Shown here: positions 1-39,766 of the stretch, in pieces
Layout: each line of letters begins with the position of its first letter
Numbering within the stretch: the stretch's first letter is position 1
NCBI GenBank assembly: GCA_030144725.1
Contig: JASKMD010000219.1
Coordinates: forward strand, 62,001-126,000
Source of the DNA: Haematococcus lacustris
Taxonomy: Eukaryota > Chlorophyta > Chlorophyceae > Chlamydomonadales > Haematococcaceae
Direction: 5' to 3'
Length of the DNA: 64,000 nucleotides
The notes under the pieces: generated by a model
The model's input: the letters and a program-made list of their open reading frames with translations, nothing else
Databases searched by the model: none
What the model was told of the DNA's origin: nothing
Position numbers and translations under genes: made by a program

Positions 1-3000
1 CCTGCCAGGAGGACCGAAGTCGAGCGTGCTGTCCCTAGACTAGACGAGTAGCCCTGGACTATCGCGACGGGGAGGCCGGAGTTCGCGGTCTGATAGGAGC
101 AGCTACTCAGTACTCGACTCAGTACTCAGTACTCGACTCAGTACTACCAGACTCAGCCTGACCTGTGGTGTAGAATGTCCCCAGCATCCTGTCCCGACCC
201 GACCCGATATTGCAAGTGGTTGTGCGCCCTTCCAGTGCTGATCAGCCACACAGCCTGCTCACCTCAGGCAGCAGCACTGCAGGCAGCCCTATACAGGAGG
301 ACAGGGTGGCCACCAGCCACACCCCCGCCACTGGCTGCTGGGTGCGGGGCGACAGCTGGCGCCACCAGCGTGACCCCAGCATGGCGCCATCACGGCTGAA
401 GGCGTACACCATCCTACGCAGTGAGGAAGGCACAGCGCACCATTAAGGTGTAGTGCAGCAGCAGCAGCAGCAGCAGCGGTGGCGGCAGCAGCAGCAGCAG
501 CAGCAGCGGTGGCGGCAGCAGCAGCAGCAGCAGCGGTGGCGGCAGCAGCAGCAGCAGCAAAGGGCAGCAGCAGCAGCAGCAGCACAGTGCCCAGAATAAT
601 CAAGATCTTCTGATCAAGCAATATGATGTTTGCCCCATCCTTCATGGCTGTATAAGCAGCAGGCATTATTTCTGCAGTGAAGGTTTACAAAGATGCTGTG
701 AAGCACCTGCCAGTAGGGTCCGCTTCCATACCCTGCTGGCAACACCCCGTGCTACGTTGGTCCGTAGACCTATGCCTTACCTGAACCTGAGGCTAAGGCC
801 CAACCTCAACCTGAACCTAAGGAGTTGTTCCTGCTTGCCCACCTGCCGTTTGCTGTCATGGAGGTGCAGGCACAGCAGAACAGTGCCATAGAGGGCAGGC
901 ACAGGGGCAGCAGAGCGCCATGGCCTGTGCCGTAGCGAGCCTTGAACACGTCCCATGTCAGCTGCGAGGTACATGGCACAGCAGCAACACAACCACCACC
1001 ATCCGCACCGAGTGGCACAGAAGCACCATCTCTGTCATCAGCATGGAGCAGGCAGAATGGCTGTAACTGAAACCACCAGGACAGTCACAACCACGATGAG
1101 GTGTAATGATGACCAGCTACCAGCAGGAGCAGGCGTAGCTTCCAGGCAATGAGAGGGGCCCCGGCAACAAGGTGGGCGTGGGAGGGTTGGCAGTGTGAGG
1201 GTACAGGGCAGGTAATGCAGGTGGGGCAGGTTGACTGGCACTGAGACCAGTAGGGCAGCAGCCTTCACCACACAAGGCCATGGTCTACTACCACAGCATA
1301 GACCATGCAGGCTTGCTGGCGCTGAGACCACCAAGGCTGCAGCCAGACTCTGTGCAGCAGGCGCGTGGCAGCTGAGGGCACCCTGGCTTCAGAACCACGC
1401 GCTGCTGCTGCTGATGATGATGTTGACGATGGTGAGTCAGGGCTGAGCCAGGGGCCACCAAGCGAGACCACTGTGCTCCAGGCGCACGGCAGCATTTGCA
1501 ACCACGGCTTCAGTACCAAGCGGTGTTGTTGTTGTTGACGATGGTGAGTCAGGGCTGAGCCAGGGGTCAGGCAGGTGTGAGGGCCCTGGCTCAGCCCCAG
1601 CTCACCTGGGCCACCCCGTTGCCACCGCTGGCTGAGACTGGGTTAAACAGAGTGTCCTGGGACTGCAGGCTGAAGGTGAGGCTGAGCAGCGTGAGCAGGC
1701 CCATGAGGCAGGCAGCGGCCACACTGCCCACCAGGCTCCAGCTGGCGCTGCTGCCGGCGTCCACCACCTCCTCACACATATGGATACAGGAGTCATAGCC
1801 CAACAGGCACCACTGCAGCCAAGCACCACAACACAGCCACCCAGCATGCCCACGCTGCCTCTTCCACCCTGGGCCTTCCGCCTGGAACACCAGCAGCGGC
1901 TACCTCAGCCACTCCCTACTGCCTGATCCAGCTGCACTGCCTCCCACCTGGCACGCCAGCAATGTCCACCTCAGCCACTCCCTACTGCCTGATCCAGCTG
2001 CACTGCCTCCCACCTGGCACGCCAGCAATGTCCACCTCAGCCACTCCCTACTGCCTGATCCAGCTGCACTGCCTCCCACCTGGCACGCCAGCAATGTCCA
2101 CCTCAGCAACTCCCTACTGCCTGATCCAGCTGCACTGCCTCCCACCTGGCACGCCAGCAATGTCCACCTCAGCCACTCCCTACTGCCTGATCCAGCTGCA
2201 CTGCCTCCCACCTGGCACGCCAGCAATGTCCACCTCAGCCACTCCCTACTGCCTGATCCAGCTGCACTGCCTCCCACCTGGCACGCCAGCAATGTCCACC
2301 TCAGCCACTCCCTACTGCCTGATCCAGCTGCACTACCTCCCACCTGGCACGCCAGCAATGTCCACCTCAGCCACTCCCTACTACACCTCACCCACTCCCT
2401 GATCCAGTTACACTGCCTTGGCCAGCAACCCCTGCAGCAGCACCCCTATCAACGCCAGGAGTATGTCAGCTCTTTACTGCTGTCAGGCTGTGGCGCGTGT
2501 GGTGGACAGCCACCATGGACCACACCAGGCGGCATGGCCGCAGGTGGCTGAACCTGTCCAGCAAATGATGCTGTTCAGCAGGGATGCTGTTCAGCAGGGA
2601 TGCTGTTCAGCAGGGATGCTGTTCAGCAGGGATGCTGTTCAGCAGGGATGCTGTTCAGTAAGGCCCTCAATGGGCAACATGTTCACTATGGCCCACATGG
2701 GCTTGATGCAGTAGGCAAAGGGAATGGAGGCACTAGCACAACAGCCTGTGTGCGCCTGTGTATGTGTCCCATTTTGAGCCGTCATCAGCTCACATCAGTG
2801 CATGTCAGTCATTGCTCAGCAGTGTGCAACCCTAAGCAGGCGCATGCAAAGGGTGTGGAGGGCAGCAGAGGACGCAAGCACTAGTACTGGGTTCTGTGCC
2901 AAGATCTGTCAGCAGCCGTTCATGTTGGATCCAGCTTGTGCTGGGCTGAGTACAACACGTTGTATATGTCAGGCTGCATGGACCAGGCTGCCTCCATGCT

Positions 3001-5812
3001 GGTGCTGAACTGCAGTGCAGCCTCCCATGTCCTCGTGAAGTCAGTCAGGCCGTTGCCAAGGATAAAACAGGGGCGTGAGGCTCGAGTGAGCCGTGGGTTC
3101 ATGTGGGGCCAGGTGGGGTCAGCTGGGATCAGCTGGGGCCAGGTGGCATCAGGGGCGGTCAGGCACTCAACCTGGCACCTCGTTGCTGCTGGCGGGTGGC
3201 TCACCTGACTCATGAGTACGCCCATCTGCAGGCAAAGCAGAGGCATAGGGGTCGCATAAGCTGCCAGGAGGGGTCACATAGCTCTACATAGCTCTTAAGC
3301 AGCAGCACAAGCAGCAGCAGAATCCTGCAGCAGCAGCAATGTGCACCAGGAGGGCTTACAGGAGGGGTCACATGTACCGCCAGGAGTGCATCAGAGCTCT
3401 AGAGACTTGTTCAGCAAAGATATGGGTCATCAGTCGTTTTGAAATCCATTCAGTTTAAGAATCCTAGCACCAGGCTGCTTGTGTCCAAGGATGTGCTTTG
3501 TTGGATCAATAATTGGTTTTGATGAGGAGCCCAGTGGCCCAGTGGCCTTGGGAGGGGATGCGGTTCCAGGGATGGGGTTTGTAGCCTGCATGGTGCTAGG
3601 AGGCCCCGGAGTCCCTAATCCATGTCGAACCGGAATGGCGTTGTGTCTGTCAGTGAGTTTTCCCTTGTGTCAATGACCTTGTGTTGGAGCTAGGTTCAGC
3701 TTGTGTTCAGCAGTGTTGGAGCTAGGTGCTAGGTTCAGCCAGCCCATCAGGAATTGACCTCTCTGTGAATTAAGTGTGACTTGTGTCTTAGGCTCCGCTT
3801 ACTGGCTGAGTGCTTTACGTATGGTACAATGTCGGAGGCCAAGCTGTTACTGTGTTTATCCGGTGCTGCCTTCAAGCAAGGGCCGCTTTCTTCCTCAGTT
3901 TGTCCGTTGTTCCTGTCAATGACCGCCCTCCTACTGAGTTGGTAGTGAAGGTGGGGGAACTGCAGCCACAACAAAGTGGTGCCTGCTGACCATGAAGATG
4001 TAGGGCGGGCTGGTGATGCCGCTCGCCTCACTGCCGGGCAGCCACTTTGTGAACACAAAGGCCGGGCTCTGGTGCTTTGGGGCCACGCAGAGCAGCATGG
4101 CGCAGAAGCCCAGCGTGGCCACGACGTGCCACCAGCCTGAGAACACCACCATGACCCGGGTGGCGCTCTGACCTAGGCTGTTCAGCACAGCGTGTACCAC
4201 ATGCAGGGCGGTGAACACGCCCAGCAGCTCCTGTGTCGTCATGTCATACCCGGGCTCCTCTGCGGCAGGTCAGCAGCAGGTTGTGGCTCGTCGCGAAGCT
4301 GCAACTGCAATTGCTGCTGCTGGGTTAAGGTGCAACTGGTGGTGAGATCAGCTAGGGCCAGGTGGCATCAGGGGCGGTCAGGCACTCAACCTGGCACCTG
4401 ACTCATGAGTACACCCATTGGGAGGCTGTAGGTTTAGGCGCAACTGCTGCTGATGATGATGATAGCCAGGGCGCACACCCTGACTCTGAACCTAAGCCAT
4501 GGTGCGGGCGCCCATGAGGTCAGCTCACCATGGCGGCCTGTGGTGTACAGGCGCACGTGGGCAGCGATGTAATGGGTGAGGGCCACCTCAAGGCAGGCGG
4601 TGAAGGCCACCTGGTAGGTTATGTTAAGAGGGGCATACACAGCACAACAGCGACATGGGCGACCAGGTCTGCCTCCTTGCAAGCACGTCAAGCTGTATGA
4701 GGGTCACTCTTTCCATTGTGGGAGTCTAAGACCTTGGTGATGTCGTCAGCTGGTTGTGACATGGGACAAATGTGGTAGTACAAATTTCAAAACATCAGTT
4801 TCTGTCTATAGTTATAATGGTTTGCATGTTCTTGCGTGATACCTACCTGGGGACCGTCTTGTATGTATGAACTGACTTTGGCTGTGCTAACGTCATTGAC
4901 GTTTTGTCCCTGTCCTACTGCCCACCTGGCCCAACAGGTTGAGCCAGCCAGTCATCCAGCAGGCCAGCCGCCGGTACCTGACAGGCGCCAGCATGTAGCT
5001 CCAGTAGTACAGCCCGCCTGGCAGGGGCAGCCACCAGGCCAGTGCTGGCTGTGTGTGCGGCTTGACACTGTGTGCTAGGAGCTGTGAGCCAGGCCATGGT
5101 CCACTGTGGGAGTGCAGCTGGCCCCGCCTGCCTGCTCTGCCCTCCAGCTGACCTGAGGTGGGGAAGGCCGACACCAGCTCAGCCATGCACAGCGCAATGG
5201 CCATGGAGAAGCAGCTGACCAGCACCCAGCCCCAAACCACTGCCACTGGGCCGCCGTAGGCAAGGCCCTTGGCGGAGTATGAGTCCACTAGGGCCCACAC
5301 GGACATAATGCTGTAGGAGCATGCTGCGTTAGTGACCCAGGTGAAGGAGCGGCGTAACTCCTGCAATGCAAGGGCGGTGAGGTATGCTGCTTGTCATGCC
5401 AATTCTAGGCTATAGCCATGTCAAAGGGGTCAGGTGATAGTGTAGATGGGAGGCGCCCATGCCATGTGTGTGAGAGGTACTGCACGTATGCAAAACACAA
5501 CCCATAGTGAGGGGCCTGTGCTGCTTCTGACAGTGTGCCGGCGTGAATGTGGAGCGTCCTGTCATCCTGCCAACCTGCCATGCTGCCAGCCTGTCATCCT
5601 GCTGTGAGTATGTATACCCTATTAAAAACATAGGTCAAGGCAGTGGAGGGCGCACCAACCTGTTTGTAGCCCAACTGCCACAGCTTGACTGCATGCAAGG
5701 CCAGCGACACCGAGCACGGAGTCCAAGTCAAGTAGTGAAGCCATGTCAGATGATTGGTGTGCTGCTCTTGGGTGCTGCTCACTCTCATCCCAGCGCCCCT
5801 TGCGAGGAACAT
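1..5812 (-). CDS. APC-family amino acid permease (BAT1/GABA-permease type), 3' end outside window
   Basis: Membrane transporter of the amino acid-polyamine-organocation superfamily. Minus-strand exons with matching phases: about 5812-5660 (start uncertain; ends LWQLGYKQ), 5360-5153 (ELRRSF..., AYGGPVAVVWGW, MAELVSAFPTSG), 5017-4926 (GLYYWSYMLA, WMTGWLNLLGQ), 4610-4529 (VAFTACLEVALTHYIAA), 4259-3991 (ELLGVF..., SPPYIFM), a 21-nt microexon 3225-3205 (MGVLMSQ), 1812-1606 (LLGYDSCIHMCEEV, then a membrane helix), 961-843 (DVFKARYGTGHGALLPLCLP) and 413-263 (MVYAFSRDGAMLGS). These are the signature blocks, in order, of plant BAT1/GABA permeases, including GYDxxxHMxEE and the YAFSRDGA motif. About 434 residues are visible and the remaining C-terminal helices lie left of base 1. 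The family exports or imports amino acids at mitochondrial, Golgi or plasma membranes; the location here cannot be told. The first exon is the weakest part. Confidence 0.85.
452..585. repeat. CAG-rich compound repeat
   Basis: Runs of CAG interrupted by GGTGGCGG blocks, within the permease intron between exons 961-843 and 413-263. Confidence 0.8.
1892..2400. repeat. 66-bp minisatellite, about 7 copies
   Basis: A unit containing TGTCCACCTCAGCCACTCC is repeated almost identically. It lies in the permease intron between the microexon and the exon at 1812-1606. 66 bp is a multiple of three, so frames stay open on both strands, but the repeat is intronic and not thought to be coding. Confidence 0.85.
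2566..2662. repeat. 16-bp tandem repeat, about 6 copies
   Basis: Repeats of GATGCTGTTCAGCAGG, in the same permease intron as the 66-bp minisatellite. Confidence 0.85.
3205..3225 (-). other. 21-nt microexon of the permease
   Basis: Minus strand reads CTGCAG, then seven codons MGVLMSQ, then GTGAGC. It joins PYIFM (exon ending at 3991) to WCLLGYDS (exon starting at 1812) in phase 0 and supplies the conserved LMSQ that BAT1-type permeases have just before the GYD motif. Without it that helix would be interrupted. A decayed copy lies at 4402-4423. Confidence 0.75.
4348..4424 (-). repeat. Partial duplicate of the permease microexon and its flank
   Basis: This stretch matches 3124-3225 apart from a deletion of about 25 bases between two CACCT motifs. 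It still encodes MGVLMSQ on the minus strand (one synonymous change), but the acceptor AG before it is lost and the donor reads GTGCCA rather than GTGAGC. It sits in the intron between exons 4610-4529 and 4259-3991. Confidence 0.75.
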
Positions 5813-7002
5813 ACTTGTGGCGAAGCTGGTGAGCTGGAGCTGCTGCCTTGGCCTCGCTCTCAGCTGCTAGCCGGGACATGGCCAGGACACGCCGCCTGGC
5901 TGCCCCATCAATCGTCATCTGCGTGTCAATGCTCCCAGTCCCAGTCGCAGGCAGCTATTGGTGCAGTGCGCATGGTGCATGAAGCACGCCCAGCGTCCCG
6001 GCTCAGCGCCTCGCTGCTCACAGGTGCCATGTCCGCTGAGCTTTGCGACTTGACGTGCTGCTGGGATTGCTAGCTATTGATCGCCATCCGAGCTCTTCAC
6101 TACCCAGGTTTTACACTGCCCGCGCCTGCTGGCGGAATGTTCGCCCTTCGTTTTCGCTGCTATGGGAGTTGTTGCACAGAATGCGGGACGCGGGTTGCGC
6201 TGGCAAGGGCTGCAGGGACGTCTGGGGTTTGAAGGTGGGCGGGTGGTTTCTCCTTATCAAGCCACGCTGACACTAGTGCAACTGAGCCGCTTGCTCCCTG
6301 TCCGCGGTCAAACTTGTCAGGTTTACCTGTATCCCTACCCTCCTGTGAAGCCCCTACACTTCTCCACAGCAGTGAGAAACTGGTGTGTGTCCCTAACCTA
6401 AGTGCGACCCTAGGAGTCGCTAGAGCCCTACCTGTGCATGACTCTCTCGCACACACTGTCCCTCAGGAGCAATACTGGATGCACCCTAAGCAAGGACAGC
6501 AGTGAGGTCTAGGCAGCAGAGGGTGCTAGCAGTGAGGTACAGGCGGCAGAGGGTGCTGGAGTGCAGTAAGACATAGGCACAGGGTGTGTGCACGGAGGTA
6601 GCAGCGGATGTGTAGCCGTTGCTACTCCTGACCCTCCTCCTCAGCCCAGCAAAGCAGTGTAGTCTAGGCACACGCACTCGAGGACTGGACCGATCTCAAG
6701 CTCATTCCAGAGGCTCCAAAACCTTACATCGCTGGGCAGTGGGGCAAGAGGAGTAGGGGCATGGCACGACCTGGACTTGCCAGACAAACAAAACTCATTC
6801 AACATGGAACAACATGTTTGCCTGTGGGTAATCTCGCTTAGCTACACCAAACAAGTTGAAGCAACCTCGGTCGCACCCTTGATGACTGCAAACCCCACTC
6901 CGGTGGCACTCTTTCCAGGGGCTAATTCCCCTTGACCACTGGGCACCTCATCAAAACTAACAGCTTTTTGTAAGGCTAACAGCCTGTGTAAACTACTAGG
7001 GC
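5813..7002. other. Intergenic region between permease and Fanzor-like gene
   Basis: About 1.2 kb with no supported gene. A minus-strand open stretch at 5918-5740 (MSRLAAESEAKAAAPA, HKYVPRKGRWDESEQ) looks protein-like but could not be tied to a family; it may be an upstream exon of the permease or of another gene. Bases 6500-6570 hold an imperfect duplication of GCAGAGGGTGCT. Bases 6724-6728 read TGTAA on the minus strand, a possible polyadenylation signal for the Fanzor-like gene. Confidence 0.5.
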
Positions 7003-9496
7003 CTATGCATTGTTGCGGGCCCGGCCATCAATGCCTCGGCGGTACTCAGCAGCCCGGTGCAACCTCTGCCTGACCTTGGGCAGCCGGTCATTGAGCCGCT
7101 TGTAGCCCTGCTGGTACTCCTTGCCAATGGGGGGCAGAGCCTTCAGGCCCTTGTAGTTGCACAGCTCCAGGGGGCGCTGCATGCTCTCCCCAATGCGCTG
7201 GAAGTTGAGGCAGGGGTTGGTGTCCCGGTCCAACCACCTGCCCCATGAGGGAGCCTGGGGTCGTGGCACTGGGCCAGGTGGCGCCTGGGCAGGGGGCTGC
7301 TCCTGAGCTGGTGGGGGTGGTGGGGCCTGGGCTGGGGGAGGGGGTGGGGGTGGGGGACCCTGGGCTGGGGGAGGGGCAGGGGGTCCCTGGGCAGGGGGAG
7401 GTGGCTCCTGGGCAAGAAGGGCCTGGGCAGGGGCAGGGGGTTCCTGGGCAGGTGGGTGCTGAGCTGGGGGAGGGGGAGGGGGGTTGGGCGGCACCTCATG
7501 GCACCACTTCAGGCCCCGCACACACTTAGCATGCCGCAGGCTCCAGGCTGGGCGCAACAGCCGCTGGTTGACCTGGCCTGCTGGGGGTACCCAGTCTGCG
7601 GGCCTAGGCTGGTCATCTGGCAGGTGCAGCTCACAAGGCTGGCGGGCATGCACGGACGAGCTGACACGGGTGGTGCGGAACTCATCCACGATCACCAGCC
7701 GGTCAGGTCTGGCCAGGCCAGGCCTGCTAGGCTGCTCCACCACCTTGCGAAACCCCTCCCGCACCGCCCCCGCCTTCCACCCACCCTGGCTGAAGTTGCC
7801 CGCTCCCAGGTACACCGCCACTCCCCTCTCCTGGTGGTAGTGCTGGCGGGACACCCACTTCATCCCATTCACCACCTGCAGGTCAGGGTCAGGGTCAGGG
7901 TCAGGGTCAGGGTCAGGGTCAGGGTCAGGGTCAGGGTCAGGGTCAGGGTCAGGGTCAGGGTCAGGGTCAGGGTCAGGGTCAGGGTCAGGGTCAGGGTCAG
8001 GGTCAGGTCATACCTTCTTGCAGTAGGCCTCAATGGTGCATGGGCATGGTGCAGCCCCAACCGTTGCCTGCGCCAGCGTGGCTTGAGGTACTCCTCCCAC
8101 AACGCGCCCCACGTGGATTTGAGGGCCAGGATGTGGGCTAGGAGGCTGTCCAAGGTGGTGCCAGCTGGGGTGGCCCGCTGCCAGCTGCCGCAGCTGTGGC
8201 TGGATGGCAGTTGACCACCGGGCTGTGTCCTGCTTGGCTTTGGTAAGCCCGCTGTCATGCTTCAGCTGCCCCTTGGTAAGCTCCCACTCCCACTGCCTGA
8301 GCACCTTACCTGTGACTGGGTGCCGTTGTGCATGCCCTGCCTTGATGACCTGGGTGACACCGGGATCCACCCCCACGGCTATGTGGGTGGCTGCGCTGAA
8401 GTCAGTGGGGGCTGTGAGCTCACGCCCTATGCAAGGCGGCTCCACTGCCTCCTTGACTACCTGGTTGCGCACAAAGTGCACACTGACGCTGACCCCATCA
8501 GTCTCTACCCTGCGCGCAAAGTCCCACCCGCTGTTTTGCAGCTGGCTGTACTGGACAAACTTTTGCCAATGGGGCAGGCTGTCGGCCTCAAACTGAGGCC
8601 TTGTGAGGATGGTCATGCCCAGGTCAGTCAGCACCCCATGCACCACCCTGTCATCGATGACGAAATGCCTGGCCCGCACCCCCACCATGGGGAGCATGGT
8701 GAAGGGGCGCGGACAGGTGCGGGGGAGGTGGCTGTTGCCATGGGGTTTGGCATGGGGGGATGTCTGCCAGCCCTCTAGGCTGCGGTTCACGAACAAGACG
8801 TAGCGCACCCTAAACTCTAAAGGTAGCCTGCCTGCCCCCCCCTTCCCTATGGAGTCCTGTCCCTCCCGCCACGTGGCTGGCAGTCCCAGCAGCCCCCTGT
8901 GCTTGACTACCTCTTCCTTCCACCTAGGCTGCCGCAGGAAGCTGTTGGCCGGCAACCGCCACCTGTATTGTGGGTCCGGCTGGCTATAGTCTAGGCGGCC
9001 TAGCACTAGCTGGGGGAAGTGTTTCTTCATCTCCCGGCTGAACCCACCCCCCACCACCCCCACCGCCTTCCCCCACTTGTTAATGGACCGCCCCGGGTGC
9101 CGGTAGAACTCCGTGATGCTGGTGATGATGTTGGTGGCATTTGCATTTAGGCAGTTGCCGTCCCCTGTCAGATGCACCTCATCCAGCTGTTTGAGCCTGG
9201 CCACCGGCCAGGCGCTGCTGGGCTGCTCAAACACCGCCACCTCACCGGGCAGCAGCCGGATGCTGCGGTGGTGGGGGGCCACGCATCATGTGCTCAATCA
9301 CGCTGGCATTGGTAAGCAGCTCCATGGCATCTCTGATCTGTGCCAGCAGGCTGGGGTCCCAGATGTCCAGCTGCACTGGGGGGGGCAGTTGGGCTGGGGC
9401 GGTTGTTGTACAGGGGGAGCTGCGTGTGCCAAGGCGGGGGTGGGCATAGGGAGGGCATGTTCCAGTGGCTGACTGCACCCGGCAGCTGTGCTGCAA
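7003..9496 (-). pseudogene. Fanzor/TnpB-like (OrfB family) RNA-guided nuclease gene, frameshifted
   Basis: Recognisable blocks in order on the minus strand: an N-terminal region (LDIWDPSLLAQIRDAME, NASVIEHMMRG; 9390-9280), LTGDGNCLNANATNIITSI (9175-9115), RuvC-I VGVDPGVTQ (about 8385-8355), RQWEWELTKGQLKHDSGL (about 8300-8250), LGAGNFSQGGWKAG followed by VIVDEFRTTRVSSS (about 7820-7660; Fanzor-type RuvC-II DE[FY]RT motif), and RuvC-III RWLDRDTNPCLNFQRIGES (about 7230-7180), ending at TAG 7005-7003. One intron (8013-7876) is nearly pure CCCTGA repeat. The frame shifts near 9258, 8175 (an extra G) and 8040, so this is a decayed copy unless these are assembly errors. The zinc-ribbon CxxC before RuvC-III is not evident, and a proline/glutamine-rich insert (about 7500-7250) splits ribbon and RuvC-III. 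Family role: transposon-encoded, omega-RNA-guided DNA nuclease. Confidence 0.72.
7876..8013 (-). repeat. Intron made of TCAGGG hexamer repeat
   Basis: Bases 7881-8008 are about 21 copies of GGGTCA (TCAGGG register). Flanking splice sites on the minus strand are AAG|GTATGA and CTGCAG|GTGG, joining YCKK to VVNGMKWVSRQHYHQE in phase, so the repeat makes up almost the whole 138-nt intron. Confidence 0.8.
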
Positions 9497-9875
9497 TGTC
9501 GGTGTGGAGGCTGTACTGCAATGCTTACCTTGCCTTGCCTGCTTCCTGCCCTAACCCCCCTCCATCCTTCCAACATCATCTGCTTGTCTGTATCTGCATA
9601 CAGCACCCATATGTGTGTCTACGTACCTGTCTACATACCACTTCACATACGCATCAACATTCCTCCCGTCCCAGCCTATCTGTTTGCGCCGCTGAGTTCA
9701 CAGGTTGTGCTCTTTCTGCATCATCGAGCTGTGCAACAGATGCCCTAGTGCAGGAACACGCGCACAAGTACACCACTGTGGCTTTGAACTTGAACGGGGT
9801 GGTTAGTCTGCCGGGTCTGCGATCCCAGCATCGTCGTAGGCGCTCGGGAGCTGGCACGTTAGGGGTAGCCCCGGG
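9497..9875. promoter_or_regulatory. Upstream region of the golgin gene
   Basis: No gene supported. This 380-base stretch separates the minus-strand Fanzor-like gene from the plus-strand golgin start at 9876 and should hold the golgin promoter and 5' UTR. No TATA-like or other specific element could be identified. Confidence 0.35.
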
Positions 9876-29236
<19,361 letters not shown>

Positions 29237-30816
29237 TCTTAAGTAGCGGTTGAGGGAGGGCATGTACAAGGTTCTAAAAAGTTTGTATGAGGAGAGTGCT
29301 TGCGTTGTATTACACAACCGTTGTGAGTCATTATTGCAAATAGTGTTCAACGTCCATATCTCACATGTTCCTCCCCCCAACCACGCGCACCCTTGCAACT
29401 TAGTTGTTGTCTCCATCCTGCCTGGCCACCCCGCTATGAAGAAAATGCTAGACTAGCGGCCCTGATGCTTAGCAAGGGCCACAACTATCCAATCACACGC
29501 TTCCATATCCTACCAAGTGCCGCCCCAGGCAGTCGCCCGGGTTACTCAGGCCTCACACGTCACACTTCATCCCGCGTCTACCCGGCACGCTTCCGTTACC
29601 TCCGCGGTCTCACACTATATTCATACAACAGCCCAGCTCCCTCGCCGTCGAGCGGCATGCCTCAGTCGCATACACAAGCGCCGACTGAACAAGCTCCCTG
29701 ATCCTTACGCCCAAGGTAGAGGGCGGCCAAACAGCCCAACGGCTGACGGCTTCGATGGTGTAAGCCGTCATCACCAACCCCTTCGCCACAAGATCAACTA
29801 TAGAGTTCGGCGCAGTCGGGAGCCAGCCAGCTCCATCCACTGCGCCCACCCAGCAGCTAGTGCTTGAAGCTCAGCGTAGCTCAACAATATGGCCCATCAC
29901 CGGTCACGGAAGAGGGCAGGGCTGTTAGGTTGTGCAGTGGTGGGTGTGCCGCTGTTGCTGCAGACTGCTCCGCCAGACTAAGCCCAAAGGCTGCTCCCAG
30001 CCCCCACCCCCCGCTACCAGCACTCTGGCCAAGCACTTCGGCCAGCAGTGGCCTGGCTCAGCAGCCGCAGGCATGCCAGGGGGGCAGCACAGAAGCAAAG
30101 GCCTCACTTGTTCATGCTGGCCTGTTGGCGCCAATGGAGTTGGTACAGTGCACGCCTCGCTGCTGCAGTGACTTCCTGTTGTTGCTCTTCCTTCCTGCTG
30201 CTGTGCGTTGTGAGTGCTGCTGCGGGCTGTCAGTGCTGCTGCAGCAGAAGCAGGTGCAGGATGGGCCTATCTTGGCATGTAGCCAAACCCTGGAGGGGCC
30301 TTGGTGACTCAGTTGCCATCCCCCACATCCCTGACGCCAAGCAGCCTACCACACGCAGCCAGCTGGCTGGCACAGCACACCCCAGCCACCTCAGCCGCCC
30401 TGAAGAACGCCCATGTAAAGGGTAGCTGCATGGGCGGTGTGATTATGGTGGGAGCAAGCGCCCCTACAGGCGGTAGCTCCTCCATCGATGCACACCGGTG
30501 AATACTGAGGTAGTCTTCTTCTTCTTCTTTAATGCAGCTGCTTCCATTAAAAGTAATGTGCAGCGTCTTGGGCGGTACGATGCTGACATGGGGCTTAAGT
30601 GTGGCACGGTGAGGAGAGGGCGGGGGCTAGGGGAGAGTGAGTGAGTGGCATTTGAAGAGTGGAAGAAGGGGGCCGAGGGAGTGGGGTGCCAGGGAAGGCT
30701 GGAGGGGGAAGGATGGTAGAGTAGGGTAAGCAAGAGCACTGCGCACAGGTCAGCCAAAAAGGCGGCGCCAGGGGGGGTGGCGGCAGGTTGGGAGGTCCGC
30801 CTGGCTTGTACACCCT
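29237..30816. other. Convergent intergenic region (golgin / kinase 3' ends)
   Basis: About 1.6 kb with no supported gene; presumably both 3' UTRs. A minus-strand open stretch at 29849-29610 (GAGWLPTAPNSIVDLVAKGL) has protein-like composition and may be a transposon relic, but was not identified. A short TTC run lies at 30513-30528. Confidence 0.5.

Positions 30817-39766
<8,950 letters not shown>

Noticed and set aside
1900..2402. 22-residue repeat protein on either strand
   Set aside because: 66-bp minisatellite in a permease intron; no start context, domain or flanking exon supports it.
9654..9857. Extra N-terminal exon for the Fanzor-like gene
   Set aside because: The minus-strand frame (TPFKFKATVVYL) is suggestive, but it has no clear splice link and overlaps the golgin upstream region.
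29610..29849. Minus-strand ORF with GAGWLPTAPNSIVDL
   Set aside because: Composition is protein-like, but no family, splice partner or repeat copy could be shown, so it is only mentioned in the intergenic entry.
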